Shown here: piece after piece, positions 46,019 to 54,399 of the stretch | Layout: the number at the start of each line of letters is the position of its first letter | How positions within the stretch are numbered: position 1 is the stretch's first letter | Source of the DNA: Cyclobacterium roseum | GTDB lineage: Bacteria > Bacteroidota > Bacteroidia > Cytophagales > Cyclobacteriaceae | Reading direction: 5' to 3' | DNA length: 64,000 nt | Assembly: GCF_010119225.1 (NCBI RefSeq) | Contig: NZ_WNKF01000002.1 | Span: 1-64,000 of the forward strand | Translations under genes and position numbers: made by a program | Notes under the pieces: model-generated | The model's database searches: none | Told to the model about the DNA's origin: nothing | What the model saw: only the letters and a program-made list of their open reading frames with translations

Positions 46019-46663
46019 CGGACAAAACAGCTACTATTGAAAACAGCTATTAAAATTTCGCCCAAAACGGAAACCGGTAAAATACTGGCCAAAAGCCTGC
46101 TGAAACTTATCCTTGCCGGTTTTTTTATCGGTATTTTTCATTCTTTCGATGCCTGGGTTGGCTTGGTCTTGGCTTTATACCTGGTATATACCCTGGTAAA
46201 AAAGTGGCGGCTTCATGCAGATGATAAATACGTATTCGCAACCGGTGCCCTAATAGGGGGAGTTTTGGGGGTTTGCTGTGAAGGATGGGGAATCTATTTT
46301 AATCATTGGGAATACCATGACCTGGGGCAACGGAGCTTTCCCTATTGGCTTCCTTTCGCCTGGGCATTGGCCTTTACGTTTGTCTACCAATTAGAAAAAG
46401 ACCTCTTCCGCTCTCTAGGCCTACAAAGAGCCGGAGAAAAGATTATCCTTACCCTTTTAGTGGCCATGATTTTCCCCACGATTGGTGAAATAATCACCAT
46501 CCAATTAGGGGTATGGACCTACGCCTGGCCTTATCAGGTTTTTGGTGTCCCTTTATTGGCCATATTTTTATTGGTCGTTTTCCATACCGGTGTCAATTAC
46601 CTGATGGTTTTGACCTGCAGGCAGATGGGTTGGAAAAACGAGGTTTTTAATCCCTCAAACTGA
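46016..46663 (+). CDS. Multi-pass membrane protein, unknown
   Basis: Up to 215 residues. No ATG occurs near the 5' end; TTG at 46016 or 46037 are the candidate starts, so the N-terminus is uncertain. About five hydrophobic helices are seen (roughly 24-42, 44-60, 76-92, 110-128, 143-160, 172-195). CEGWGIYFNHWEYHD near residue 85 is the most distinctive polar segment. No family was recognised. It ends one base from the convergent gene at 46665. Confidence 0.55.
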   Translation: MRTKQLLLKTAIKISPKTETGKILAKSLLKLILAGFFIGIFHSFDAWVGLVLALYLVYTLVKKWRLHADDKYVFATGALIGGVLGVCCEGWGIYFNHWEYHDLGQRSFPYWLPFAWALAFTFVYQLEKDLFRSLGLQRAGEKIILTLLVAMIFPTIGEIITIQLGVWTYAWPYQVFGVPLLAIFLLVVFHTGVNYLMVLTCRQMGWKNEVFNPSN

Positions 46664-46664
46664 A

Positions 46665-47462
46665 TTAGCGCACCACCGTTTCCAATGTGGCCAGGTAAAC
46701 CCATTTCTGATCTCGTGAGTTTAGGCCTTCTTCTACCGCTTCTTGCTGCTCCTCGGTGATTTCCATATCCTCGTATTCCATGGAATTAAAGAATTGCAAA
46801 TAATCGGAATACACATTCATGGTCAGGTGGGTAGATTTCGCCTCGCTGCCCGTGGGAAGGGCTGTTCTTAGAAAGCACCAGTTTTCCATCAGGTCTGCTT
46901 GTATCTTTTTTTCATGGATGGGAAGGAATACTTCCTTTTCGGCTTTTTCGTAATCCTGAAATTTGCCTTCAACTGCTTTCATCAAATCAAAGGAAGCTAA
47001 TATTCCCGGCTTGAATTCAAAATCATCCGAGGTCCGTGCCACCTCTACCATGTAACTTCTTACGGCAAGGTCGCGCATGTCCAGGGCATCGCCTATCCGT
47101 TTTCGAACGGCTTCTTCATCCATGTCCGGAAAGGCTTCAAGCGCATTGCTTACCCACATATCCACGTTGTTTCCATCCATCATTTTTACGGGATCTTCGT
47201 AGTAGGTAACGGTTACGTACTGGAAATTTTCTCCTTCCAGATCGGACCCGGACTGCAGCGACCATAAATCCCAGCCTTTGATATGACCATTATCTTTGGA
47301 AACCTGATGAACCTGGGCCAAAAAATCCTTGTATTCCAGGTAATCCAACACCCGGTCGGGTTCTACTTTGATAAATTCAAAGACCACATACTGCTGTTGT
47401 TGCGCCGAAAGGCTGATGCTTGCGAATAGGGCTACAATAGCCACAAATAGCTGCTTTTTCAT
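46665..47462 (-). CDS. Exported protein, unknown
   Basis: 265 residues from ATG at 47462; the open frame continues upstream to 47597 but the internal start gives a clean signal peptide (MKKQLFVAIVALFASISLSAQ). The mature protein starts QQQYVVFEFIKVEPDRV, then a ferredoxin-like alpha/beta pattern with repeated VTYYEDP and SDYLQFFNSMEYEDME motifs, reminiscent of dimeric alpha-beta barrel (NIPSNAP/EthD-like) folds. This is a structural guess; no function is assigned. The convergent membrane-protein gene ends one base away. Confidence 0.6.
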   Translation of the reverse strand: MKKQLFVAIVALFASISLSAQQQQYVVFEFIKVEPDRVLDYLEYKDFLAQVHQVSKDNGHIKGWDLWSLQSGSDLEGENFQYVTVTYYEDPVKMMDGNNVDMWVSNALEAFPDMDEEAVRKRIGDALDMRDLAVRSYMVEVARTSDDFEFKPGILASFDLMKAVEGKFQDYEKAEKEVFLPIHEKKIQADLMENWCFLRTALPTGSEAKSTHLTMNVYSDYLQFFNSMEYEDMEITEEQQEAVEEGLNSRDQKWVYLATLETVVR

Positions 47463-47554
47463 AACTTGGTTAATTGGGTTCTCAGTCAATATACAAATAT
47501 TAAAACAAAATAAACACCGATTATCCGTATTTTTTACCACAAATAAGAAATAAG

Positions 47555-47592
47555 AAATCCTGCATGAAAAAAGATTCACACAGGATTTTTCT
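47555..47592. terminator. Possible hairpin terminator
   Basis: AAATCCTG (47555-47562) pairs with CAGGATTT (47581-47588) across an 18-base loop, with a short T-run on the plus strand. The loop is long and the flanking genes are both minus strand, so the role is uncertain. Confidence 0.3.
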
Positions 47593-47644
47593 ATCAAACG
47601 TAAATTAGGGAGTCAAAAAAAGCGTTGGATCAAATCGCCTTCAT

Positions 47645-48664
47645 TCAAGACTTGAGCAGTTGCTCAATTTTTGCCAGTTCTTCCTTGGAAAAATCCAGCA
47701 CCTTCAGGCTATTCACATTGTCTGTGATCTGGGAAGCCTTGCTCACTCCTACTAATACGGAAGTAATGCGCCGGTCCTTTAGCAGCCAGGCAATGGCCAT
47801 TTGCGCCAAACTCTGTCCCCTATTTTTCGCCAAATCATTCAGTTGCTCTACTTTAACCAACAGCTCGGGAGTTAGTTTTTCTGTTTGAAGGTACCGGCCG
47901 TCTTTAACAGCCCTCGAATCCTCCGGAAAACCGTCCAGGTATTTATTCGTCAAAACCCCTTGTTCCAGTGGAGAAAACGCAATAGCGCCTATTCCTTCTG
48001 ATTCCAGCACATCGAGCAAACCGTCCTCTACCCATCGGTCCATCATGCTGTAACGCGGCTGATGAATCAAGCAGGGAGTGCCCATCTCCTTTAATAGTTT
48101 CGAAGCCTTTGCCGTATCTTCTGCACTGTATTGGGAAATTCCGACATACAAGGCTTTCCCCTGCTTTACGATCAAATCCAATGCGGCCATGGTCTCCTCC
48201 AGAGGGGTGTCCGGATCGGGTCGGTGATGATAGAAGATATCCACATAGTCCAATCCCATCCGCTTCAAGCTTTGGTCCAGGCTCGCCACCAGGTATTTCT
48301 TTGAGCCAAAATTACCGTAGGGTCCCGGCCACATGTCCCAGCCTGCCTTGGATGAAATAATCAGCTCATCCCGAAGGGATTTGAAGTCTTTTTGAAAGAT
48401 TCTCCCAAAATTTTCTTCGGCCGCTCCATAAGGAGGACCGTAATTATTGGCCAGGTCAAAATGGGTGATTCCCATGTCAAAGGCAGTCCGCAGTATATTT
48501 CTGCCGTTTTTGAAATCATCGCTATGCCCGAAATTATGCCAAAGACCCAGCGAAATCAAGGGAAGGTCCAGACCACTCCTGCCACACCTTCTATACTTCA
48601 TGGATTCGTACCGTTTCGAATCAGGTTGATAGGGCAATAGCGGATCTTGATCGTTAATTTTCAT
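47645..48664 (-). CDS. Aldo/keto reductase, YghZ-type
   Basis: 339 residues, similar in layout to E. coli YghZ/Gpr (L-glyceraldehyde 3-phosphate reductase). The N-terminal MKYRRCGRSGLDLPLISLG is typical. Catalytic tetrad: Asp and Tyr in DLANNYGPPYG, Lys in ISSKAGW and His in IFYHHRPDPDTPLEE. NADPH-binding segment SVLVGVSKASQI is near the C-terminus. It is cytoplasmic and reduces small aldehydes; the natural substrate is unknown. The exonuclease gene lies 45 bases upstream on the same strand, unrelated in function. Confidence 0.9.
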   Translation of the reverse strand: MKINDQDPLLPYQPDSKRYESMKYRRCGRSGLDLPLISLGLWHNFGHSDDFKNGRNILRTAFDMGITHFDLANNYGPPYGAAEENFGRIFQKDFKSLRDELIISSKAGWDMWPGPYGNFGSKKYLVASLDQSLKRMGLDYVDIFYHHRPDPDTPLEETMAALDLIVKQGKALYVGISQYSAEDTAKASKLLKEMGTPCLIHQPRYSMMDRWVEDGLLDVLESEGIGAIAFSPLEQGVLTNKYLDGFPEDSRAVKDGRYLQTEKLTPELLVKVEQLNDLAKNRGQSLAQMAIAWLLKDRRITSVLVGVSKASQITDNVNSLKVLDFSKEELAKIEQLLKS

Positions 48665-48709
48665 AGTTATTTTATTTGGTTATTTTCTAAAGGTACGTTT
48701 CTGCTTACT

Positions 48710-50083
48710 TTATTGCATCCCGTTCAAAGGAATAATCCGGTTTGCCGGGAGTTTAGTGAGGTAAGTTTGAAGCAATGCCTGTGTCTCTACCACTCTTTTT
48801 ACTGGCTTTAGAAAACGCATTACTTCACCAATTTCCTGACATTGGGCCGTTTGATCGATGTATCCGAACGCCGCCAAAAACCCGTCCTCCACAAGCAATA
48901 CGGCTTCTTCCTCCCGGTTCCTTCCCTGATCTTTGATCAGAAATCGTTCTCCTTGTTGGCTTGAGGTGCCACTGCATAATAGGGCTGCTTTTTGATTGTA
49001 GGCTTCTGGCGATTCCTCCCCGCAGCAGGCACCGGCACATTTTCCCAACTGATAGTCATAGCAGGCTCCGGAGGTTTTCTGAATACCGGATAATTTGGGG
49101 CAAAGCACTAGTTCCTCCGTTTTGTCCGAAACGAGTTTCCAGGCCTCCGTGTGGCTGGTAAAGGTCATCAGCGGTTTTACTCCCGGAAAAATCTTACTCA
49201 CCTGAAAACGCTGGTATCCTTGCTGGTCCTGGTAGGCAAATATCCCCCATGAAGTGGCTTTTACCTTCAGGGAGCGGTTGTATTTGGGCCAAAGTCGCTT
49301 TATTTCCATGGCTTCCAGCAGCAATGCCAGCAGCTCACTACCCGTCAGTTCGTAGCTGATATCGCAAATCTCGGATTTTAGGCTGATTTTCGATTTCCCC
49401 GAAAAATGGCTGTCAAATCTGCTTTTGATATTAACTGCCTTTCCTACGTATATTACCTTTCCATTCCTATCATGAAAATAATACACCCCTGTAGCGCAAG
49501 GAATTTGGCGGTACTGCTCGTGGCTAATGTTCGGCGGGAGTGTAAGTGCCTTTTCTTTCCCTTTTATTGACCTGGCAATCTCCCCGGTACGATCTTCCCG
49601 TAGCAGTTGCCCAAACAGCAAGGCCGTTGCCCAGGCATCTCCCAACGCACGATGCCTATCAGTCACCGTGATTCCCCGGGATTCGCACAGACGGCCCAAA
49701 CTATAACTTCTCAAGCCGGGAAAAATTTTCCTACTCAGCCTTACCGTACACAAGCGCTTGGGCTTGTACGATTTCTTTTCCTCTTCAAATGCCTGTCTGA
49801 CAAAGTTATAATCAAAACTTACATTATGGGCGACAAAAATTTTCCCCTCCAATAATGTCCACAACTCATCCGCTACCTGTGCAAAATCAGGGGCTTCTGA
49901 CAGCATGTGGGCATCTATACCGGTAAGCCCCGTAATAAAAGAGGGAATACTTCTACGAGGATTGAGCAGCCGCTCGTAATGTCCGGTGATTTTTTCTCCG
50001 TCATGGAACACCACCGCAATCTCAATGATCCGGTTCTGAGCCGAGAATCCCCCGGTAGTTTCAATATCTACGATCGCATACAT
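48710..50083 (-). CDS. DnaQ-like exonuclease fused to GIY-YIG nuclease
   Basis: 457 residues from ATG at 50083 (MYAIVDIETTGG); an upstream in-frame start at 50107 is less likely. The N-terminal DEDDh 3'-5' exonuclease (about 1-170) has DIETTGG, HNVSFDYNFV and HRALGDAWAT. A UvrC-type GIY-YIG domain follows (about 195-275; GVYYFHDRNGKVIYVGKAVNI) with a Cho-like C-terminal region containing clustered Cys (CYDYQLGKCAGACCGEE). It resembles the Pol III epsilon-like/Cho fusion proteins of Bacteroidota and Actinobacteria, likely acting in DNA repair incision and trimming. Confidence 0.87.
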   Translation of the reverse strand: MYAIVDIETTGGFSAQNRIIEIAVVFHDGEKITGHYERLLNPRRSIPSFITGLTGIDAHMLSEAPDFAQVADELWTLLEGKIFVAHNVSFDYNFVRQAFEEEKKSYKPKRLCTVRLSRKIFPGLRSYSLGRLCESRGITVTDRHRALGDAWATALLFGQLLREDRTGEIARSIKGKEKALTLPPNISHEQYRQIPCATGVYYFHDRNGKVIYVGKAVNIKSRFDSHFSGKSKISLKSEICDISYELTGSELLALLLEAMEIKRLWPKYNRSLKVKATSWGIFAYQDQQGYQRFQVSKIFPGVKPLMTFTSHTEAWKLVSDKTEELVLCPKLSGIQKTSGACYDYQLGKCAGACCGEESPEAYNQKAALLCSGTSSQQGERFLIKDQGRNREEEAVLLVEDGFLAAFGYIDQTAQCQEIGEVMRFLKPVKRVVETQALLQTYLTKLPANRIIPLNGMQ

Positions 50084-50101
50084 AAGTGAAATATAAAATA
50101 A

Positions 50102-50170
50102 AACCAATTGGCCGGAGAATCAAAAGGAATTGTTTTTATTTCTTTCTTGAATTCCAGTCTCCAATTGGTT
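50102..50170. promoter_or_regulatory. Twin CCAATTGG palindromes in nested inverted repeat
   Basis: AACCAATTGG (50102-50111) and CCAATTGGTT (50161-50170) are exact inverted copies; each contains the perfect palindrome CCAATTGG. Inside, AGGAATT and AATTCC(A) (about 50124-50130 and 50149-50155) pair again. The block sits in the divergent region between the exonuclease fusion and the DinB gene, where two operator sites 57 bases apart could bind a dimeric regulator, or the RNA could fold as a long hairpin. Confidence 0.5.
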
Positions 50171-50255
50171 AATATTAAGTTTTGGTGATGGGAAACTGCC
50201 ATTGGAAGGCACCCGGGCATCAGGAAAATCAATCCAGCTTTAGAAATAAAACCCT

Positions 50256-50795
50256 ATGAACGAACAAGCCGATACCTGGCAAATGGAACTGACTCAGCTT
50301 ACCTGGGAGTTTGACAAACTAGTAAAAGCCTACGACCTTACTACCCTGAACCAAAAGCCCAATCCGGAAAAATGGAGCCCTATGGAAATCCTGCAGCATC
50401 TGCTGCGCGTAAATGAATCCTATTTCCCTGTCTTTGATCAAATTATTGACGGGCATTACAAAAGCCCGCTACTGGGAAAATTGCCATTTTACGGCCAGAA
50501 AATGGGTAAGCTCATCCTTTCTGCCAATAAAAAGCCTGTAAAAATCAAAACCTTTGCGCGCTGGGAACCAACGGCTGGCATACACAACCAGGACCTGTTA
50601 AACAGGTTTTTTGAAGTACAACACCAACTTTCGGGGTACATTCAAAAACTAGACCCCTATTTTAATCAGAAAATAATGATCGCCTCGCCCGCTAACAAAT
50701 GGATTGTCTATCCACTGGATGCCACCATCGAAATCATGCTCACGCATGAGCAACGGCATCTTACTCAATTAAAGGCCCTGTTATTATCCGAATAA
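50256..50795 (+). CDS. DinB superfamily protein
   Basis: 179 residues forming a four-helix bundle of the DinB/YfiT type. Likely metal ligands are His in EILQHLLRVNE (about 48) and a C-terminal pair in THEQRHLTQL (about 165-170). DinB-family proteins act as metal-dependent thiol-type transferases or have unknown roles; no substrate can be inferred. Cytoplasmic. The stop TAA is immediately followed by the ATG of the acetyltransferase gene, so they are co-translated. Confidence 0.78.
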   Translation: MNEQADTWQMELTQLTWEFDKLVKAYDLTTLNQKPNPEKWSPMEILQHLLRVNESYFPVFDQIIDGHYKSPLLGKLPFYGQKMGKLILSANKKPVKIKTFARWEPTAGIHNQDLLNRFFEVQHQLSGYIQKLDPYFNQKIMIASPANKWIVYPLDATIEIMLTHEQRHLTQLKALLLSE

Positions 50796-51371
50796 ATGAA
50801 GACCGAAAAAGAAAAAATGCTGGCCGGCGAATTGTACCTGGCTTCGGACAGGGAGCTTTCCCAGGAAAGGTTGCATGCCCGCATGCTGCTAAAAAAACTC
50901 AACGACAGTGCCCCGGATGAGCTCCTACTGCGACACCAAATCATGGAACAACTATTCCGTGCCGTAGGCAAGGATTTTGGGATCGAACCCCCATTTTTCT
51001 GTGATTATGGCTACAATATACAGGTAGGAGATCAGGTATTTTTTAATTTCAATTGTACGCTATTGGATGTCTGTCCGATTACCATCGGAAACCGCTGCTT
51101 GTTTGGTCCAAATGTACAAATCTATGCTGCCACTCATCCCATAGAATCTTCTACCAGAGGTTCTTTGTTGGAGTTTGGCCAGCCAGTCCGTATCGGTGAC
51201 GACGTGTGGGTTGGCGGTGGAGCTATTATTTGCCCGGGTGTGCATATTGGTTCCCGTAGCATCATCGCCGCAGGAGCGGTAGTGACCAAAGAGGTGCCTT
51301 CGGATGTGCTGGTGGGTGGCAATCCAGCCAGAATCATCAAAAACCTGGATCAGCCAGGCCAGCAGGCCTAA
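50796..51371 (+). CDS. Sugar O-acetyltransferase, maltose/galactoside type
   Basis: 191 residues. Left-handed beta-helix acetyltransferase of the LacA/Maa/NodL group. An N-terminal helical region (EKEKMLAGELYLASDREL) is followed by hexapeptide repeats (about 60-180; IGDDVWVGGGAIICPGVHIG). The catalytic His is in AATHPIE near residue 113. Acetyl-CoA is the donor; the acceptor is a sugar hydroxyl. The last codons CAG CAG GCC TAA form the left arm and loop of a terminator shared with the convergent ligase gene. Confidence 0.9.
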   Translation: MKTEKEKMLAGELYLASDRELSQERLHARMLLKKLNDSAPDELLLRHQIMEQLFRAVGKDFGIEPPFFCDYGYNIQVGDQVFFNFNCTLLDVCPITIGNRCLFGPNVQIYAATHPIESSTRGSLLEFGQPVRIGDDVWVGGGAIICPGVHIGSRSIIAAGAVVTKEVPSDVLVGGNPARIIKNLDQPGQQA

Positions 51372-51387
51372 GCCTGCTGTTTTTTCT
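51361..51387 (+). terminator. Terminator whose loop holds two stop codons
   Basis: AGCAGGC (51361-51367), loop CTAA (51368-51371), GCCTGCT (51372-51378), then G and a run of six T. The loop contains TAA of the acetyltransferase (plus) and TAG of the acyl-CoA ligase (minus), which overlap by 4 bases. Only the plus strand has a T-run. Confidence 0.85.
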
Positions 51388-53050
51388 CATGATTTTCCCG
51401 GATGACTCTTCGGAGAATTTTACCCACATTGGACTTGGGTAGTTCCTTTACAAAATAGATCTCTTTAGGAACCTTGTAGCTGGTCAGGCTTTCACGGGAA
51501 AAAGTGATCAACTCTTCTTCGGTTAGCGATGGGTTGGTGCTCACCACGTAGGCAATCACCCTTTCGGTAGACTTTTCATCAGGAATACCGATGACACCCA
51601 CCTCATCTACCTGCTCGTGACCGGCAAGGGCATCTTCTACTTCATTGGGGTACACGTTAAAGCCGGAAACCAGAATCATTTCCTTCTTCCGGTCTACGAT
51701 CTTAAGAAACCCATCTTCATCCTGCATGGCGATGTCACCGGTTTTAAACCAATCTTCGTAGAAAGCCGTTTTCGTTTCCTCCGGTCGCTGCCAATATCCC
51801 GGCATTACCTGTGGTCCTTTGACACATAACTCGCCCCGCTCGCCGATGGGAAGCTCCTTGCCTTCGTCGTCTACAATTTTTACCTCGGTATTGGGTAGGG
51901 GCACCCCTATGGTTCCCAGCCTTTCGGTACCATCAATGGGATTGCAGGAGACCACGGGCGAGGTCTCGGTAAGTCCGTAACCTTCTGCCAATGGCGTTCC
52001 CGTGACTTTTTGCCAGCGCCTGGCCACGGATTGCTGTACGGCCATGCCGCCTCCTACGGCAATTTTTAGCGAACTAAAGTCCAGTGAACGAAAGGATTCT
52101 TGGTTTAACAAGCCGTTGAAAAGGGTATTGACGCCTGTAAAAACGCTAAAAGGGTGTTTTTTCAATTCCTTGCAAAAAGCGGGCATGTCCCTGGGATTGG
52201 TGATGAGTACGTTATGCGCCCCGATCTTCATCATGGCCAGGCAATTAACCGTCAGCGCAAAAATATGGTACAAGGGAAGGGCCGTTATGACCGTTTCTTC
52301 CCGTTCTTTCAGCTTTGGTTTCATCCAGGCGGAAATCTGCTGCATATTGGCCACAATGTTACGGTGGGTCAGCATCGCTCCTTTGGATACACCGGTAGTC
52401 CCTCCTGTGTATTGCAGGTAAGCCAAATCGGCTCCCTGCAAGGTTTGCTTCTCAAAAGCCGCCGGATTTCCTGCTGCCATTGCCTTCTTGAACGTCCAGG
52501 CTCCCGACAGGGAATAGGCCGGTACCATCTTTTTAATATATTTCACCACCAGGTTTACAATCATTCCCTTCAATCCTCCCAAAAGGTCCCCAATCTCGGT
52601 CACGACCACATGCTGCACACCCGATTCTTCCCTGATCTTTTCCAGATTGTGTGCAAAATTCGCCAAAATGACCACTACCTTAACACCTGAATCGGTGTAT
52701 TGATGCTTCATTTCAGATGCGGTATACAGGGGGTTGGTATTTACCACCACCAACCCGGCCCTTAACGCTCCGAACATCACCACGGGATACTGTAGCAGGT
52801 TGGGCATTTGAATGCCAATGCGGTCACCCTTCTTCAACTCCAGCTTCTGCTGTAAAAAAGCAGCAAACTGCTTCGACAATTCATCCAATTCGTTGAAGGA
52901 AATGGTTTTTCCCATGCATTCATAGGCTATTGCGTCACCAAATTTATGAATGCTTTCTTCAAATAAATCGACAACGCTACCGAACTCTTCGGGATCAATG
53001 ACGGTAGGCACTGCTTTTGGGTAAAATTTAAACCAGGGAGATTCCTGCAT
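51368..53050 (-). CDS. fadD: Long-chain fatty acid-CoA ligase
   Basis: 560 residues from ATG at 53050; the open frame continues to a TTG at 53101, but the ATG gives the usual MQESPWFKFYP start. It activates fatty acids with ATP and CoA via an acyl-adenylate. Motifs: LQYTGGTTGVSKGAMLTHRN (P-loop, about 190-210), GYGLTETSPVV, FKTGD and the C-terminal PKSNVGKILRR with the catalytic Lys. Cytoplasmic or membrane-associated. Its last residues KKQQA are encoded by the complement of a plus-strand terminator, giving the same QQA ending as the convergent acetyltransferase. Confidence 0.9.
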   Translation of the reverse strand: MQESPWFKFYPKAVPTVIDPEEFGSVVDLFEESIHKFGDAIAYECMGKTISFNELDELSKQFAAFLQQKLELKKGDRIGIQMPNLLQYPVVMFGALRAGLVVVNTNPLYTASEMKHQYTDSGVKVVVILANFAHNLEKIREESGVQHVVVTEIGDLLGGLKGMIVNLVVKYIKKMVPAYSLSGAWTFKKAMAAGNPAAFEKQTLQGADLAYLQYTGGTTGVSKGAMLTHRNIVANMQQISAWMKPKLKEREETVITALPLYHIFALTVNCLAMMKIGAHNVLITNPRDMPAFCKELKKHPFSVFTGVNTLFNGLLNQESFRSLDFSSLKIAVGGGMAVQQSVARRWQKVTGTPLAEGYGLTETSPVVSCNPIDGTERLGTIGVPLPNTEVKIVDDEGKELPIGERGELCVKGPQVMPGYWQRPEETKTAFYEDWFKTGDIAMQDEDGFLKIVDRKKEMILVSGFNVYPNEVEDALAGHEQVDEVGVIGIPDEKSTERVIAYVVSTNPSLTEEELITFSRESLTSYKVPKEIYFVKELPKSNVGKILRRVIRENHEKKQQA

Positions 53051-53253
53051 GGTTGGCTTTTTTTTGGTTAATGACTTGGGGTTTTTTACTAAGATATTCA
53101 ATGTACTGCTTTTTTAAAATGATTTGGCTAATTTAATTCTCGAACCGACCCTATAAAATAAATGCTACCGTTCAGCGGATCCTTTGTTGGACCTTCTCCT
53201 AATTCTCCTTTCTTTTACAGTATCATAGATGTGATTTAAAAAAACACCGAGAG

Positions 53254-53868
53254 ATGTATCGATTTTTGGCTGGAATAGTTACCGCATTGTTGCTTTACGG
53301 GGCGATTCAATTCATTATCCGTCAAAATAATGAACAGCAGGAAATCCAACAAAATACGGCCTTGCTCGAGCAACAAATCCAACAAGTGGGCAAGTTGTTG
53401 GTCACCGAGGGGCATTTCTCTCAGGTATTGAGTTATAAAAACACCCGGAAAAATTATTTTGATATTTTTTCAGCTAATAAAAAAGCCCTGGTCATTATCA
53501 ATGCAAAAGTTACGGTTGCCTACGATCTGAGACAACTTAAAACCGAAATAGACCAGGAGGCAAAGCAGGTTCGTATCATTAGTATCCCGGAACCGGAAAT
53601 TAATATTTACCCGGATTTACAATATTACGATGTCAGTCAAGATTACTTCAATAAATTCGACGCAGCGGATTACAATAAAATAAAAGGCAGCGTTTACCAG
53701 ATTCTGGAGGAGAAAATCCAACAGTCAGATTTAAAGGCAGACGCCAGGGAACGCTTGCTCACCGAATTGTCCAAAATCTACCTGCTTACGGGTACGATGG
53801 GCTGGAGTTTGCATTTTGAGGAAACCAGCATCAATTCTCCCGAAGAGCTGAAGGGTTTGGCGTTTTGA
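53254..53868 (+). CDS. DUF4230 domain protein, membrane-anchored
   Basis: 204 residues. One N-terminal hydrophobic helix (about 4-22) anchors the protein; a Gln-rich coiled-coil-like segment (about 25-50) follows, then the DUF4230 domain (about 55-200) with VTVAYDLRQLKTEID and YDVSQDYFNKFDAADYNK. The soluble part is probably periplasmic or outward facing. The family's function is unknown. The gene is a single unit followed by the hairpin array. Confidence 0.8.
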   Translation: MYRFLAGIVTALLLYGAIQFIIRQNNEQQEIQQNTALLEQQIQQVGKLLVTEGHFSQVLSYKNTRKNYFDIFSANKKALVIINAKVTVAYDLRQLKTEIDQEAKQVRIISIPEPEINIYPDLQYYDVSQDYFNKFDAADYNKIKGSVYQILEEKIQQSDLKADARERLLTELSKIYLLTGTMGWSLHFEETSINSPEELKGLAF

Positions 53869-54399
53869 CCTTGTACCAGAATACGCTATAATTCCAATTT
53901 GTTTACGAAAGCAGGATTGCAAATCCTGTTTATCTATATTACACTCCGCTCCTCGGAATTTGTAATTCCGTGGTTCAGATAAGGGGGATTTGCAATCCCC
54001 GAAACCCTCTCTGGGTGTAGTTGGCTGTCTCTGGGTGAGATTGCATCTACATCCCAGCTATCCGATGCGTTAGGCAAACGATGCATTTGCAATGCCGGAA
54101 ATCAAAGAAAATAGTTCTTTAAAACACACCCGGATTGCCATTACAAATGGCTTTTTGGCCGTTCTTATCTGTTTATGACACCGAAAATAGCTGGGTGAAG
54201 CGACATACTTCATCCAGTACTAGTAAGGTATTGGGTTTGGAAAACCAGGATTACGGAAATGTTAATTCGGTGCATTTGCGAAAAAATCCCCCTTCGCCCC
54301 CTTAAAAGGGGGAATTGTCCTTTTTCAGAATTGACAGTATGTTCCTGCTTCTGAGTTTAGCCATCCGTATTAAAGCGTAAATTTATTGCTCTCAGCCCA
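53869..54399. repeat. Hairpin array with invariant ATT-NNN-AAT apex
   Basis: A 531-base non-coding region with at least five perfect hairpins: CAGGATT/AATCCTG at 53912-53928, CGGAATT/AATTCCG at 53954-53970, GGGGATT/AATCCCC at 53984-54000, GCATT/AATGC at 54083-54095 and GCCATT/AATGGC at 54137-54151. All have a three-base loop flanked by ATT and AAT while the stem bases differ. A sixth, imperfect one lies at 54031-54057. TCTCTGGGTG occurs twice (54008 and 54028). No open frame of note is present. Confidence 0.75.
54288..54314. repeat. CCCCCTT repeat and hairpin
   Basis: Two CCCCCTT units (about 54288-54294 and 54297-54303) are followed by AAGGGGG (54306-54312), making a 7-bp stem with the second unit. 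Such CCCCCTT...AAGGGGG elements are common dispersed intergenic repeats in several bacterial phyla. Confidence 0.6.

Noticed and set aside
53869-54399. CRISPR array
   Set aside because: Hairpins differ in stem sequence and spacing is irregular; there are no identical direct repeats with regular spacers and no cas genes.
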